40,229 nt of DNA from an uncultured Pelagibacteraceae bacterium (GCA_902604265.1 CACKXX010000005.1:1-40229), one strand, 5' to 3'. Shown: positions 17,272 to 27,324, counted from the first letter of the stretch. Notes: generated from the sequence alone by a model not told the origin. A program made the numbers and translations.

Positions 17272-17832
17272 ATGAAAAAGTTAGTAAAATTTATTATTTT
17301 AAGCTTGCTAGTTTTTAGCAATGTTAGCGCTGAAAAAAAAGATAATGAATTAAATAAATTATTTAAACTTCTTAAAAATAGTGAAAAAACAAAGGCTATA
17401 GAAATAGAAAATAAAATATGGAAAATTTGGTCAACGCATCCATCCGAAGATAGGCGAGGCTATAGATTAACAGAATTGTTAGCTCAAGGCTCGTTATTAA
17501 TTAATCAAAGAAAATTAAGTAAAGCCTATGGACTTTTTTCACAGATAATTTTAGAAGATCCTAAATGGGCTGAAGCTTGGAATAAACGTGCTACAGTTCT
17601 TTATATGATGGGCAACTATGAGCAGTCTCAAAACGATATAAACGAAGTACTTAAGATTGAAAAAAGACATTTCGGAGCATTATCTGGGCAGGGATTGGTT
17701 CAAATTGAATTAAAAAATTATGATAAAGCTATTGAAAGTTATAAAGAAGTACAAAAATTATATCCATCTATGGAAGCACCAAAGGTAATGATTCCACGTA
17801 TAAAAAAATTAATTAAAGAACAATCAATATAA
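17272..17832 (+). CDS. Exported TPR-repeat protein
   Basis: 186 aa; signal peptide and TPR pattern (AEAWNKRATVLYMMGNYEQSQNDINEVLKIEKRHFGALSGQGLVQIELKNYDKAIESYKEV). Confidence 0.75.
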   Translation: MKKLVKFIILSLLVFSNVSAEKKDNELNKLFKLLKNSEKTKAIEIENKIWKIWSTHPSEDRRGYRLTELLAQGSLLINQRKLSKAYGLFSQIILEDPKWAEAWNKRATVLYMMGNYEQSQNDINEVLKIEKRHFGALSGQGLVQIELKNYDKAIESYKEVQKLYPSMEAPKVMIPRIKKLIKEQSI

Positions 17833-17905
17833 GAAATATAGTAAAAACAACTATAAGAAGTAATTATTAATTAATCCTTGAATTAATCTTTATCTAATGT
17901 TTTAA

Positions 17906-19000
17906 ATGCATATGTCTCAAAAAGATAGTTTCGTAAAATTCGAAAAAGTAGATAAAAGTTACGACGGTGAAGTGTTGGTCGTTAAAGATTTAAATCTTGA
18001 TGTTCCAAAAGGTGAATTTTTAACAATGTTAGGACCTTCTGGGTCAGGCAAAACAACAGTATTAATGATGTTAGCTGGATTTGAAACACCAACAAGTGGA
18101 GAAATTTATTTGGATGGAAATCCAATAAGTAGTATTCCGCCAAACAAAAGAGGCATAGGCATGGTCTTTCAAAATTACGCTTTATTTCCTCACATGACTG
18201 TAAAAGAAAATTTAGCATTTCCACTTGAAGTTAGAAAAATGCAAAAATCTGAAATCGACGAAAAAGTTGGAAATGCACTTGCAATGGTTGAATTACAAGA
18301 TTTTGGAAATCGTATGCCTTTACAATTATCCGGAGGACAACAACAACGTGTCGCATTAGCAAGATCTTTGGTGTTTGAACCAAGATTAGTTTTAATGGAT
18401 GAGCCACTTGGAGCGCTTGATAAAAATTTAAGAGAGCAAATGCAGTATGAAATTAAACACATTCATGAAAAAATTGGAATAACAGTAGTTTATGTAACTC
18501 ATGATCAAAGTGAAGCATTAACGATGTCAAATCGAATTGCAGTATTTAACGATGGAAAGGTACAACAAATTTCTTCCCCAGATGTTTTATATGAAAAACC
18601 AAATAGTTCTTTTGTTGCCCAATTTATTGGAGAGAATAATCAGCTAAAAGGAAAAGTGAAATCAATTAATGGAGAAAATTGTATTGTTACTACAGACTCT
18701 GGAGATGATGTTCATGCTTTAAAAATTAATGTTAAAAATAATGGAGATGGTTCTTTAGTCTCACTAAGACCAGAAAGAGTTGCTATTAATTCATCAGAAA
18801 ATTTTGAAAATAATTTTGATGCAAAGGTAAAAGAACTAATTTATTTGGGTGATCATATAAGATCTCGTGTTGAAGTTTGTGGAAATGATCAATTTATAGT
18901 CAAAATTCCAAATTCTTATAAAGAAGCAAATCTAAAAGAGGGTGCTACAGTCAAACTGTCTTGGAAAGCATCAGATTCAAGAGCTTTGGACCTTAATTAA
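17906..19000 (+). CDS. potA: Spermidine/putrescine-type ABC transporter ATP-binding protein
   Basis: 364 aa; [35 protein letters not shown]-terminal TOBE-like domain. Confidence 0.85.
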   Translation: MHMSQKDSFVKFEKVDKSYDGEVLVVKDLNLDVPKGEFLTMLGPSGSGKTTVLMMLAGFETPTSGEIYLDGNPISSIPPNKRGIGMVFQNYALFPHMTVKENLAFPLEVRKMQKSEIDEKVGNALAMVELQDFGNRMPLQLSGGQQQRVALARSLVFEPRLVLMDEPLGALDKNLREQMQYEIKHIHEKIGITVVYVTHDQSEALTMSNRIAVFNDGKVQQISSPDVLYEKPNSSFVAQFIGENNQLKGKVKSINGENCIVTTDSGDDVHALKINVKNNGDGSLVSLRPERVAINSSENFENNFDAKVKELIYLGDHIRSRVEVCGNDQFIVKIPNSYKEANLKEGATVKLSWKASDSRALDLN

Positions 19001-19079
19001 GCTAATTAATTTAGGCAAAATCAATAAAAAAACGTTTTGCAGTCTATAAGTAATTATGTTTTAATTTCGTGTTAAAAAC

Positions 19080-19099
19080 TTAAATTAAATTTAATTTAA
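19080..19099. promoter_or_regulatory. Perfect 20-bp AT palindrome just upstream of the potD-like RBS
   Basis: TTAAATTAAATTTAATTTAA is its own reverse complement; followed by AAAGGGG and ATG 19111. Confidence 0.25.
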
Positions 19100-19110
19100 A
19101 GGGGAAAAAA

Positions 19111-20172
19111 ATGAGAAGAGCAATAAAAGCAGCTTTTTTTGGCTTAATCTCAATGGCGTTTGTTGGTTCTGCAGTTGCAGACATAACTTTCGTTTCTTGG
19201 GGTGGAGCTTATACAGCCAGTCAACAAAAAGCTTATATAGATACTTATGACAAAGGTTCTTCAATCACTGTTGAAAGTTACAATGGTGGTCTTGGAGAAA
19301 TCAAAGCACAAGTAGAAGCAGGAAATGTAACTTGGGATGTAGTAGACGTACTTCCAGACCAAGCTATAACAGGATGTGACGAAGGTTTATTCGCAAAAGT
19401 AGACCAAAGCGAGTTTATAAATGATATGGTTGTACCACCAGTATCAGATTGTGTTGTCCCACAAATTTTTTGGGCTTACACTGCATTTTATGACAAAGCA
19501 GCATTCCCTGGAAAAAAACCAAAAAACATTAAAGATTTCTTTGATGTTAAAAAGTTTCCTGGAAAAAGAGGAATACATACTTGGGCGAACGCTTTAATCG
19601 AAATGGCACTAGTTGCTGACGGAGTTAAAGCAAGTAAAGTATACGATGTAATGAGTACTCCTGAAGGAATAGATAGAGCATTTGCAAAACTTGATACAAT
19701 TAAAGATCATGTTGTATTTTGGTCAGCAGGTTCTAAGCCACTTGAATTAGTATCAAGTGGTGAAGTTGTTATGTCATTAGCATACAACGGTAGAATTGGT
19801 GCTGCTATTCTTTCTGAAGGTAAAAACTTTGAATACATTTGGGACGCTACAGTTCTTGAACAAGAATATCTTGTAGCAATCAAAGGTGGAAATGAAGCTG
19901 AAGCACTTAGATTTATGGCTCATGCTTCAACAGCAGAATCAAATGCTGAACAAGCTAAATACATTCCATATGGCCCTATGAGAAAGTCTAGTATTGATAT
20001 TATCAAAAAAGGTGAACCTTGGTTCATTAAAGAAGGTGGTAATATTGATATCTTGCCTCACATGCCGACAACTCCAAAAGTTCTAAAAAGAGCTGTTATA
20101 GCTGACCCAGAGTGGTGGGCTGACAATGGAGCTGAAATTCATGAAAGATTTGGTGCTTGGAAAGGTAACTAA
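19111..20172 (+). CDS. potD: Spermidine/putrescine-type extracellular solute-binding protein
   Basis: 353 aa; signal peptide, ITFVSWGGAYTASQQKAYIDTY, GGLGEIKAQVEAGNVTWDVVDV. Confidence 0.82.
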   Translation: MRRAIKAAFFGLISMAFVGSAVADITFVSWGGAYTASQQKAYIDTYDKGSSITVESYNGGLGEIKAQVEAGNVTWDVVDVLPDQAITGCDEGLFAKVDQSEFINDMVVPPVSDCVVPQIFWAYTAFYDKAAFPGKKPKNIKDFFDVKKFPGKRGIHTWANALIEMALVADGVKASKVYDVMSTPEGIDRAFAKLDTIKDHVVFWSAGSKPLELVSSGEVVMSLAYNGRIGAAILSEGKNFEYIWDATVLEQEYLVAIKGGNEAEALRFMAHASTAESNAEQAKYIPYGPMRKSSIDIIKKGEPWFIKEGGNIDILPHMPTTPKVLKRAVIADPEWWADNGAEIHERFGAWKGN

Positions 20173-20190
20173 TAATTCATAGTATAATTT

Positions 20191-20222
20191 AAAAAAGGCG
20201 AGATTTTTATCTCGCCTTTTTT
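20191..20222 (+). terminator. Rho-independent terminator after potD-like gene
   Basis: AAAAAAGGCGAGAT-TTTT-ATCTCGCCTTTTTT hairpin followed by T-run. Confidence 0.85.
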
Positions 20223-20259
20223 TTTATTGTATAATAATTTTATTGTATAAAATAATTTT

Positions 20260-21519
20260 ATGAATCACTCACAATCTTCAGCAGGTCTAATATTAACGAC
20301 TGATGGAATTCCATTAAAAATCAGTCTTAAAAAAGCTGAACGTGTAAATAAAATTAGAGCATTTCTCTTAGTATCTCCTCTTTTGATATTTATATTAGTT
20401 ACATTCTTAATTCCAATAGGTGACATGCTAGCACGAAGCATAGACGATAGACAAATTAATACAGTTTTCCCAAAAACATTTGAAGTTTATAAAAAATGGG
20501 ACAGACAAGGTTTACCTTCTGAAGAAGTTTATAAAACAATGTTTTTTGAACTAAAAAATAGTGAAGGTTATAGCGTTGGTAAAGCAAGCACTAGAATGAA
20601 TTACTCTAAATCTGGTTGGAAAAGTTTATTAAAAAAATCTAAAAGAAAATTTAAAAAAATTGAAGAAGGTCCTTTTAAAGAGAAAATGATTGCAATAGAT
20701 AAAAAATGGGGCGATCGTGAATATTGGTTAGCTCTTGGACAAATGGTCGATCCTACAACTATGGGATATTATTTAAATGCAGTTGATTTAAAATATGACT
20801 CTAACAAAAATATAGTTCAGCAAAAAGAAAATAGACGAATTTATAACAAAACATGGATTAAAACTTTTAAAGTTAGTGTTTTAGTTACTTTATTTTGCTT
20901 GCTTTTGGGATATCCAATTTCATATTTATTAGCAACATTGCCAATGAAATATAGCAATCTCTTAATGATATGCGTATTGCTTCCTTTTTGGACATCATTA
21001 TTAGTCAGAACTGTTGCCTGGATGGTTATGTTGCAGCAAAAAGGTGTGTTTAACAATTTAATGGTTATGGCAGGTTTAATTGCAGATGAGAATAGATGGC
21101 AGCTTATGTACAACCAAACAGCAGTTGTAATAGTAATGACACAAATTTTATTACCTTTTATGGTTTTACCTTTGTACAGTGTAATGAAAACAATTTCACC
21201 GACATATATGAGGGCTGCTTTAAACCTTGGAGCATCTCCTTTACATGCCTTTTATAAAATTTATATGCCTAATTCAATTCCAGGCGTTAGTGCAGGTTGT
21301 TTGTTAGTGTTTATACTTGCTATTGGATATTACATTACTCCTGAATTAGTAGGTGGCAAGGATGGACAAATGGTAGGAAACTGGATTGCTTATCATTTAA
21401 AAACAACATTGAATTGGGGACTTTGCGCAGCATTAGGAGCTATACTTTTAGCAATGATGACTGCTTTGTACTGGGCTTATAATAAAATAGTAGGAATAGA
21501 AAATATTAAATTAGGATAA
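20260..21519 (+). CDS. potB: PotB-type ABC transporter permease with long N-terminal periplasmic insert
   Basis: 419 aa; first TM ~aa 35-55, then ~150 polar residues before the permease core; AALNLGASPLHAFYKIYMPNSIPG coupling motif. Confidence 0.8.
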   Translation: MNHSQSSAGLILTTDGIPLKISLKKAERVNKIRAFLLVSPLLIFILVTFLIPIGDMLARSIDDRQINTVFPKTFEVYKKWDRQGLPSEEVYKTMFFELKNSEGYSVGKASTRMNYSKSGWKSLLKKSKRKFKKIEEGPFKEKMIAIDKKWGDREYWLALGQMVDPTTMGYYLNAVDLKYDSNKNIVQQKENRRIYNKTWIKTFKVSVLVTLFCLLLGYPISYLLATLPMKYSNLLMICVLLPFWTSLLVRTVAWMVMLQQKGVFNNLMVMAGLIADENRWQLMYNQTAVVIVMTQILLPFMVLPLYSVMKTISPTYMRAALNLGASPLHAFYKIYMPNSIPGVSAGCLLVFILAIGYYITPELVGGKDGQMVGNWIAYHLKTTLNWGLCAALGAILLAMMTALYWAYNKIVGIENIKLG

Positions 21520-21521
21520 TT

Positions 21522-22403
21522 ATGGCTTTACCTGCATATGCAACAACTGGACAAAGAATAGGATACTATTCTTTTTTAACTTATTGTGCTTTAGTCTTTT
21601 TCTTTTTAATTGCACCAATTTTTATAATTCTTCCACTTTCATTTAGCGCATCACCATTTTTTGAATTTACTAGAGAATTTATGAACTTTGAACCGGAAGC
21701 TTGGTCTCTTAGATGGTATAGGCAAATGGTCGGTATTAGTAGCATAGGAGATACAACGGTAGTGTCCAATAAATGGATGCTAGGAACTAGAAATAGTTTT
21801 TTTATTGGAATTATAGCCACACTTCTTGCAACTGCATTAGGTACAGTTGCAGCCCTAGGATTGAGTAGACCACACATGCCATTTAAAGCAGTTCTTATGG
21901 CAATATTAATTTCGCCGATGATTGTTCCATTAATTATAACCGCAGCAGGAATGTTTTTCTTTTACTCAAAAATAGGATTAACGCATACTTATCTAGGATT
22001 AATTCTTGCACACACTGCTCTTGGAACTCCATTTGTTGTAATCACAGTTACAGCTACTTTAACTGGTTTTGATACTAATTTAATTAGAGCTTCACAAAGC
22101 CTAGGAGCAGATACAATGCGTACATTTTTTAAAGTTATTATGCCGCTGATTCTTCCAGGAGTTATTTCAGGTGGACTATTTGCATTTATTACTTCTTTTG
22201 ATGAAGTTGTAATTGTAATGTTTGTTGGCAGTGTTGAACAAATAACTATACCAAAGCAGATGTGGGCTGGACTTCGTCAGGAGACAAGTCCTGTCATATT
22301 GTGTATGGCAACATGTTTGGTTGCATTATCTATAGCTCTTTTAACAACTGTTGAGATGTTAAGAAGAAGATCTGAAAGGTTAAGAGGAATTAAACAAAGA
22401 TAA
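21522..22403 (+). CDS. potC: PotC-type ABC transporter permease
   Basis: 293 aa; RASQSLGADTMRTFFKVIMPLILPGVISG, typical TM pattern. Confidence 0.85.
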   Translation: MALPAYATTGQRIGYYSFLTYCALVFFFLIAPIFIILPLSFSASPFFEFTREFMNFEPEAWSLRWYRQMVGISSIGDTTVVSNKWMLGTRNSFFIGIIATLLATALGTVAALGLSRPHMPFKAVLMAILISPMIVPLIITAAGMFFFYSKIGLTHTYLGLILAHTALGTPFVVITVTATLTGFDTNLIRASQSLGADTMRTFFKVIMPLILPGVISGGLFAFITSFDEVVIVMFVGSVEQITIPKQMWAGLRQETSPVILCMATCLVALSIALLTTVEMLRRRSERLRGIKQR

Positions 22404-22455
22404 ATTTTACCATTTTCAGATAGAGTATTATAAGTTAAAAATCACTTCATTATTT

Positions 22456-24678
22456 ATGGAAATAAAAAAAGTAGTAATAATAGGCTCAGGAACAATGGGA
22501 AGTGGAATAGCCGCCCATTTATGTAATGCAAATATTCCAGTAACATTACTAGATTTAAAAACAGAAATTTCAACAAAAGCTAGGGATAGAATATATAAAT
22601 CGAGACCTCCTCTGTTAATAGATAAATCAAAAATAAATAACATTAATGTAGGAAACATAGATGATGATTTTGATGTAGTTAAAGATGCAGACTGGATAGT
22701 AGAGGCTGTTGTTGAAAGAATTGATATTAAACATAATATTTATGATAAAATTTTTAAATCAAGAAAAACTGGAGCAATTGTTTCATCTAATACATCATCT
22801 ATACCTATAAAAGTTTTATCTGAGAAATTAACTGACGACGAAAAAAAAGATTTCTGTATTACACATTTTTTTAATCCAGTTCGATACATGGGGCTATTAG
22901 AAATTGTAAAAAATGAAAATAATGATCTTAATAAAATTAATTCTTTAAAAAAATTCTGCGAACATGAATTAGGAAAAGGTGCAATTATTTGTAACGATAC
23001 TCCTGGTTTTTTAGGAAATAGAGTTGGAGTTTTTGCAATGCAAGTAGCGATGACGGAGGCTTTTAAAATGAAACTTTCTATTGAGGAGGCCGATGCGGTT
23101 TTTGGTAGACCTATGGGAATTCCAAAAACAGGTGTATTTGGTCTTTATGATTTAATAGGTATAGATTTAATGGCTGATGTTCTAAAAAGTTTTATTAAAG
23201 AACTTTCAAAAAATGATCCTTTTCAATTAGTTGCCAAAGAAATTCCATTAATAACAAAATTAATTCAATCAGGTTATACAGGAAGAAAAGGTAAAGGTGG
23301 TTTCTATAGAATGAATAAACAAAACAATCAAAAAATATTAGAAGCTATAAACCTTGAAACTGGTGATTATTCGCCTTCAAAAAAAATAGATCTTGGAATT
23401 GAAACAGTAAATTTAAATTTATTAATTAATAGAAAAGATAAATATGGTGAATACGCATGGTCAGTTATTTCACAAATTATAAAATATGCATCATCATTAG
23501 TACCTGGAATTACTGATAAATTTAATGATATTGATGAAGCTATGCGTCTAGGATTCAACTGGGCTATGGGTCCATTTGAAATGTTAAAATCGATAGGAGT
23601 TAAAAATTTCTTTGATCGTATTGATGGTTTTGAAAATAATAAATTCTTAGAAAATTTGTCAAAATCAAAAGATGAAAATTTCTATGGTGAAAGACAATTA
23701 TATACAAATATTGAAACTTTAGGAAAAATTAAACCTAAAGCAATTAAAGTAGACAAAAATAAATCTGCAGAAATTTATAGATTTAAAGATTTTAATATTG
23801 TTGAGTTTACAACAAAAGCTTGTGCATTGAATTATGACTCTATGGATGCTTTAAAAAATGCGACAGACAAACCTTTAATTATTATGAATGAAAGTATGCA
23901 ATTTTCTGCAGGAGTAAATTTAACCTATACAATGAATTTTGCAGATAAAGGAGATTTTAAATCCATAGAAAAATTTATAAAATATTTTCAAGAAACATGT
24001 AAGCATTTAAAATATTCTGAGCACCCAGTTATCTCAGCTCCATCCGGTTTAGTTTTGGGAGGAGGAGAAGAAGTGGCTATCCAATCAAACTTTGTAGTTT
24101 CACATACAAATATTGTGATGGGATTAGTTGAAACTGGGGTAGGTCTTGTGCCAGCAGGAGGCGGCTGTAAAGAAGTTTTGTGGAGATGGTTTCAAACAGA
24201 GGAAGCTAAAAAGGACCCTGATTTTGCTCCTTTAAAAGTATTTAATATTATTGGTTATGGAACTACTGCAACTTCAACTGTTGAAGCTGAACCACTAAAA
24301 TTTCTAAGACCAGAGGACAAAAAAGTGATGAATAGAAATAGTCTTTTTGAAGTATCAAAAAAAATAATTATGGAAAATAAAGATTTTAAACCTCCAAAAG
24401 AGTGTACATTTAACTTATCCGGAAAACCTCTAAAGGAAAAAATGATAAAAGTTTTAGAGAAATTATATAATGATAAAATTATTCTAGATCATGGAATGGA
24501 GGTTGGTTCAGAATTGGCAAATGTTTTGAGTGGAGGAGATACAACATTGGAAAAAACTCTTTCTGAAGACGAATTGTACAAATTAGAATTAGAATCCTTC
24601 ATGAAGTTAATAGAAACAAAAAAAACTCAAGAAAGAATTAAACATACTTTAAATACAGGAAAACTTTTAGTTAATTAG
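22456..24678 (+). CDS. Fused 3-hydroxyacyl-CoA dehydrogenase / enoyl-CoA hydratase-like protein
   Basis: 740 aa; N-term VVIIGSGTMGSGIAAHLCNANIPVTLLD, HFFNPVRYMGLLEIV, C-terminal crotonase-like LVLGGGEEVAIQSNFVVSHTNIVMGLVETGVGLVPAGGG. Confidence 0.82.
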   Translation: MEIKKVVIIGSGTMGSGIAAHLCNANIPVTLLDLKTEISTKARDRIYKSRPPLLIDKSKINNINVGNIDDDFDVVKDADWIVEAVVERIDIKHNIYDKIFKSRKTGAIVSSNTSSIPIKVLSEKLTDDEKKDFCITHFFNPVRYMGLLEIVKNENNDLNKINSLKKFCEHELGKGAIICNDTPGFLGNRVGVFAMQVAMTEAFKMKLSIEEADAVFGRPMGIPKTGVFGLYDLIGIDLMADVLKSFIKELSKNDPFQLVAKEIPLITKLIQSGYTGRKGKGGFYRMNKQNNQKILEAINLETGDYSPSKKIDLGIETVNLNLLINRKDKYGEYAWSVISQIIKYASSLVPGITDKFNDIDEAMRLGFNWAMGPFEMLKSIGVKNFFDRIDGFENNKFLENLSKSKDENFYGERQLYTNIETLGKIKPKAIKVDKNKSAEIYRFKDFNIVEFTTKACALNYDSMDALKNATDKPLIIMNESMQFSAGVNLTYTMNFADKGDFKSIEKFIKYFQETCKHLKYSEHPVISAPSGLVLGGGEEVAIQSNFVVSHTNIVMGLVETGVGLVPAGGGCKEVLWRWFQTEEAKKDPDFAPLKVFNIIGYGTTATSTVEAEPLKFLRPEDKKVMNRNSLFEVSKKIIMENKDFKPPKECTFNLSGKPLKEKMIKVLEKLYNDKIILDHGMEVGSELANVLSGGDTTLEKTLSEDELYKLELESFMKLIETKKTQERIKHTLNTGKLLVN

Positions 24679-24679
24679 A

Positions 24680-25507
24680 ATGACTAACTTGTCTGATCAG
24701 CAGATAAATTTTTATAATGATAAAGGTTATGTTGCTCCAATTGATGTTTTATCGATTCAAGAAGCATATGAAATTAGAGAAGAAATAGAGCTGATTGAAA
24801 AAAAGTGGCCAAATGCTCTTGAAGGTTTAGGACGTAATTATGTGCATATGATTTCTCCTATTTTTAACAAAGTATGTTTAAATAATAAAATATTAGATGC
24901 TGTAGAAAGTTTAATTGGTAAAAATATTCTTATTTGTGGAACTACTTTGTTTATTAAAAATGCTAAAGAAAAAGGATTTGTAAGTTTTCATCAGGACGCC
25001 AAATATATAGGTTTAGAACCTCATAATTGGGTGACGGCCTGGATAGCAGTAACAGACTCAAATGAAGAAAATGGCTGTATGAGAATGTGGCCTGGATCAC
25101 ACAAAGGAAAATTAAAAGATCATGAACAAAAATTTGATGAAGGAAATCTGCTTACTAGAGGTCAAACAATTAAAAATGTTCCAATAGAAGAAACAGATCC
25201 TATAGTTTTAAAAGCAGGACAAATGTCGTTACATCATCCAACTGTAATTCATGGATCTGGTTTAAATAAAAGCAAAGACAGAAGAATAGGATTTGTGGTT
25301 CAAAGCTATATCGGAAGTAATGTAGATCAAGTTCTTGGCAAAATTTATGTTCAAAAAGCTAGAGGAGAAGATATTCATAAATTTCACGAATATTCAAAAG
25401 TACCCATCGATCTTATGAATAAAGAAGACATTATCTCATGGAACAAAGCAAAGGACGAATTATCAAAAATATTTTATAAAGGCTCAAACAAAAAAGGAAA
25501 ATATTAA
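24680..25507 (+). CDS. Phytanoyl-CoA dioxygenase (PhyH)-family Fe(II)/2-oxoglutarate oxygenase
   Basis: 275 aa; VSFHQDAKYIGL (HxD), VTAWIAVTDSNEENGCMRMWPGSHKG, LHHPTVIHGSG. Confidence 0.82.
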   Translation: MTNLSDQQINFYNDKGYVAPIDVLSIQEAYEIREEIELIEKKWPNALEGLGRNYVHMISPIFNKVCLNNKILDAVESLIGKNILICGTTLFIKNAKEKGFVSFHQDAKYIGLEPHNWVTAWIAVTDSNEENGCMRMWPGSHKGKLKDHEQKFDEGNLLTRGQTIKNVPIEETDPIVLKAGQMSLHHPTVIHGSGLNKSKDRRIGFVVQSYIGSNVDQVLGKIYVQKARGEDIHKFHEYSKVPIDLMNKEDIISWNKAKDELSKIFYKGSNKKGKY

Positions 25508-25511
25508 TCTT

Positions 25512-26291
25512 ATGAGTATCTCAATTTCATCTATTTATTATTGCCCTGTTAAAACTTTATCATTTCAAAGTATTGAAAGTTGTTATGTTAAAAAAGAACT
25601 AGGAATGATTAATGATAGAATATTTGCATTTTCTAGAGGAGTTGATTTTGAAAAAGCAAAATCCATGGAAAAAAATCCCAATGAAAGAAAATTAATAAAT
25701 TTATTAACTTTAAAAAATTCACCAGCTTTAAACAAATACAATTTTACCTATGTCCAAGATAAGCTTATTTTAAAACAACATAACAAAGAAATTATTTCAA
25801 TATCTCCAGATATTAACGAGGAAAGAATTAAACTTTCAGAAAAATTAATTGAATTAGAAAGTTCTTTAGCAAAACCTATTTTCTTATTAAAAAATATTGA
25901 ATTCCCATTTTTTGATACCACTCACTCTAACAATATTTTTAACTCAATATCTTTGATAAACCTAAATACTGTTAAAGATTTTGAAAAAAAAATTGATAAA
26001 AAAGTTGAGTTTGAAAGATTTAGAGGAAATTTTTACATTAATGAACTAGAGGCAGGAGAAGAAAGAAATTGGATAGGCAAAATTATTAAAATTAATAATG
26101 TTTCTTTTAGAGTTGAAAAAGATATTCCAAGATGTGTAGCTATAAATTTAAAACCAAAAACTGATGATAATTCTTTGAATTTACTTCAATCCTTAAAAAA
26201 AACTTATAATCATTTTGATATGGGAATTTATTTAAACGCATTAGAAGACGGAAAAATTAGCGTCGGTGATAAAATTCAATTATCTCAATAA
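25512..26291 (+). CDS. MOSC-domain protein
   Basis: 259 aa; N-term YYCPVKTLSFQSIESCYV, C-term IPRCVAINLKPKT with conserved Cys context and DMGIYLNALEDGKISVGD. Confidence 0.75.
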   Translation: MSISISSIYYCPVKTLSFQSIESCYVKKELGMINDRIFAFSRGVDFEKAKSMEKNPNERKLINLLTLKNSPALNKYNFTYVQDKLILKQHNKEIISISPDINEERIKLSEKLIELESSLAKPIFLLKNIEFPFFDTTHSNNIFNSISLINLNTVKDFEKKIDKKVEFERFRGNFYINELEAGEERNWIGKIIKINNVSFRVEKDIPRCVAINLKPKTDDNSLNLLQSLKKTYNHFDMGIYLNALEDGKISVGDKIQLSQ

Positions 26292-26403
26292 TTTTTATTT
26301 TTCTTTAGTCAACCTCTGATTGAAAAAATAATTTTGTGTATACAATTACCTATTTTTTTAGTTAAATTATTTAAAATAAATTAATTTGAGAGGGAAATAA
26401 ACG

Positions 26404-27249
26404 ATGAGCAGATTATTTAAAACGTTTACTGTTCTTTTTGTTATTCTTTTTAGTGTTTCTTCAGCGAATGCTGCAACACTAACTCAAAGATTAGCAGATG
26501 GACATAAATTAAGACTAGGATTTGGTACGGCTGTGCCGTGGGCATATGCTGGAGACAACGGTGAAGCACTAGGATTTGTTAATATGATAGCTTTAACAGT
26601 TCTAGAAGAAATGGGAATTACAGAACACGAAACTAAGGTTTTCGAATGGTCTGGATTAATCCCAGGTATTAATGCTAATAGATCAGATATGATAACTGGT
26701 GGTATGTACATTTTAAAAAGTAGATGTGCAAACATCAATTTTTCTGATCCTATTGGAGTTTTTGGTGATGCGATGTTAGTTCCTAAAGGCAACCCTAAGA
26801 ATATTAATAACTACCAAGATGTTATTGATACAGGCGCTACACTAGTAACAGGAGCTGGTTTCAATACTGTTGAAGCAGCTAAAAAATTTGGTGTACCAGA
26901 TAGCCAAATGTTATTAGTTGAAGGTGAAGTTGGAATATTAGCTGCAATGAAAGCTGGTAGAGCTGATGCTGCTGTTCAAACTTTCTTTGGTGCAAAAGAA
27001 CATGAGGAAAAAACAGGTGGAGCATTTGAGGTTACTGATCCTAAGTTGATGCCTAAAGAAACTGTAAACGTAGTAGGTATTGGTTTTAGAAAAAGTGATG
27101 AAGAGTTTAGACAAGCTTTTAATGCTGCTTTAGCTAAAGTAATGGCTAATCCAGAGAAAATGTTGGAGAGAGCTGGTAAGTATGGGTATGATAGAGCTCA
27201 ATTACCTCCTCCTGATATGACTACTGAATGGGCTTGCTCAACTAAGTAA
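26404..27249 (+). CDS. Amino-acid-type ABC substrate-binding protein, EhuB (ectoine-binding)-like
   Basis: 281 aa; signal peptide, LRLGFGTAVPWAYAGDNGEALGFVNMIA, GLIPGINANRSDMITGGMYILKSRCANINFSDPI. Confidence 0.75.
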   Translation: MSRLFKTFTVLFVILFSVSSANAATLTQRLADGHKLRLGFGTAVPWAYAGDNGEALGFVNMIALTVLEEMGITEHETKVFEWSGLIPGINANRSDMITGGMYILKSRCANINFSDPIGVFGDAMLVPKGNPKNINNYQDVIDTGATLVTGAGFNTVEAAKKFGVPDSQMLLVEGEVGILAAMKAGRADAAVQTFFGAKEHEEKTGGAFEVTDPKLMPKETVNVVGIGFRKSDEEFRQAFNAALAKVMANPEKMLERAGKYGYDRAQLPPPDMTTEWACSTK

Positions 27250-27267
27250 TTTAAAAATACATTTATT

Positions 27268-27299
27268 AAATCAGGCGACTTTTAAGAGTTGCCTGATTT
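27268..27299 (+). terminator. Hairpin/T-run terminator after the substrate-binding protein gene
   Basis: AAATCAGGCGACT-TTTAAG-AGTTGCCTGATTT (one G-T pair) followed by TTTT. Confidence 0.8.
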
Positions 27300-27324
27300 T
27301 TTTCAGTTTAATAAAAGGTTTTTT

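Noticed and set aside
22456-24678. HCDH/ECH fusion as the missing carnitine dehydrogenase CdhA
   Set aside because: It has full fatty-acid beta-oxidation-type HCDH plus crotonase domains and sits 16 kb from the BKACE gene; CdhA is a shorter protein, sometimes fused to a thioesterase instead.
24680-25507. PhyH protein as ectoine hydroxylase EctD
   Set aside because: Tempting given the DoeA-like and EhuB-like genes, but it lacks the EctD signature around WHSDFETWHxEDG; it reads FHQDAKYIGLEPHNW, a generic PhyH pattern.
26335-26348. GTGTATACAAT shared with the 1341-1351 region as a GntR-like operator
   Set aside because: GTATAC cores occur elsewhere inside coding regions in this window, and no GntR-type regulator is present; two copies could be chance.
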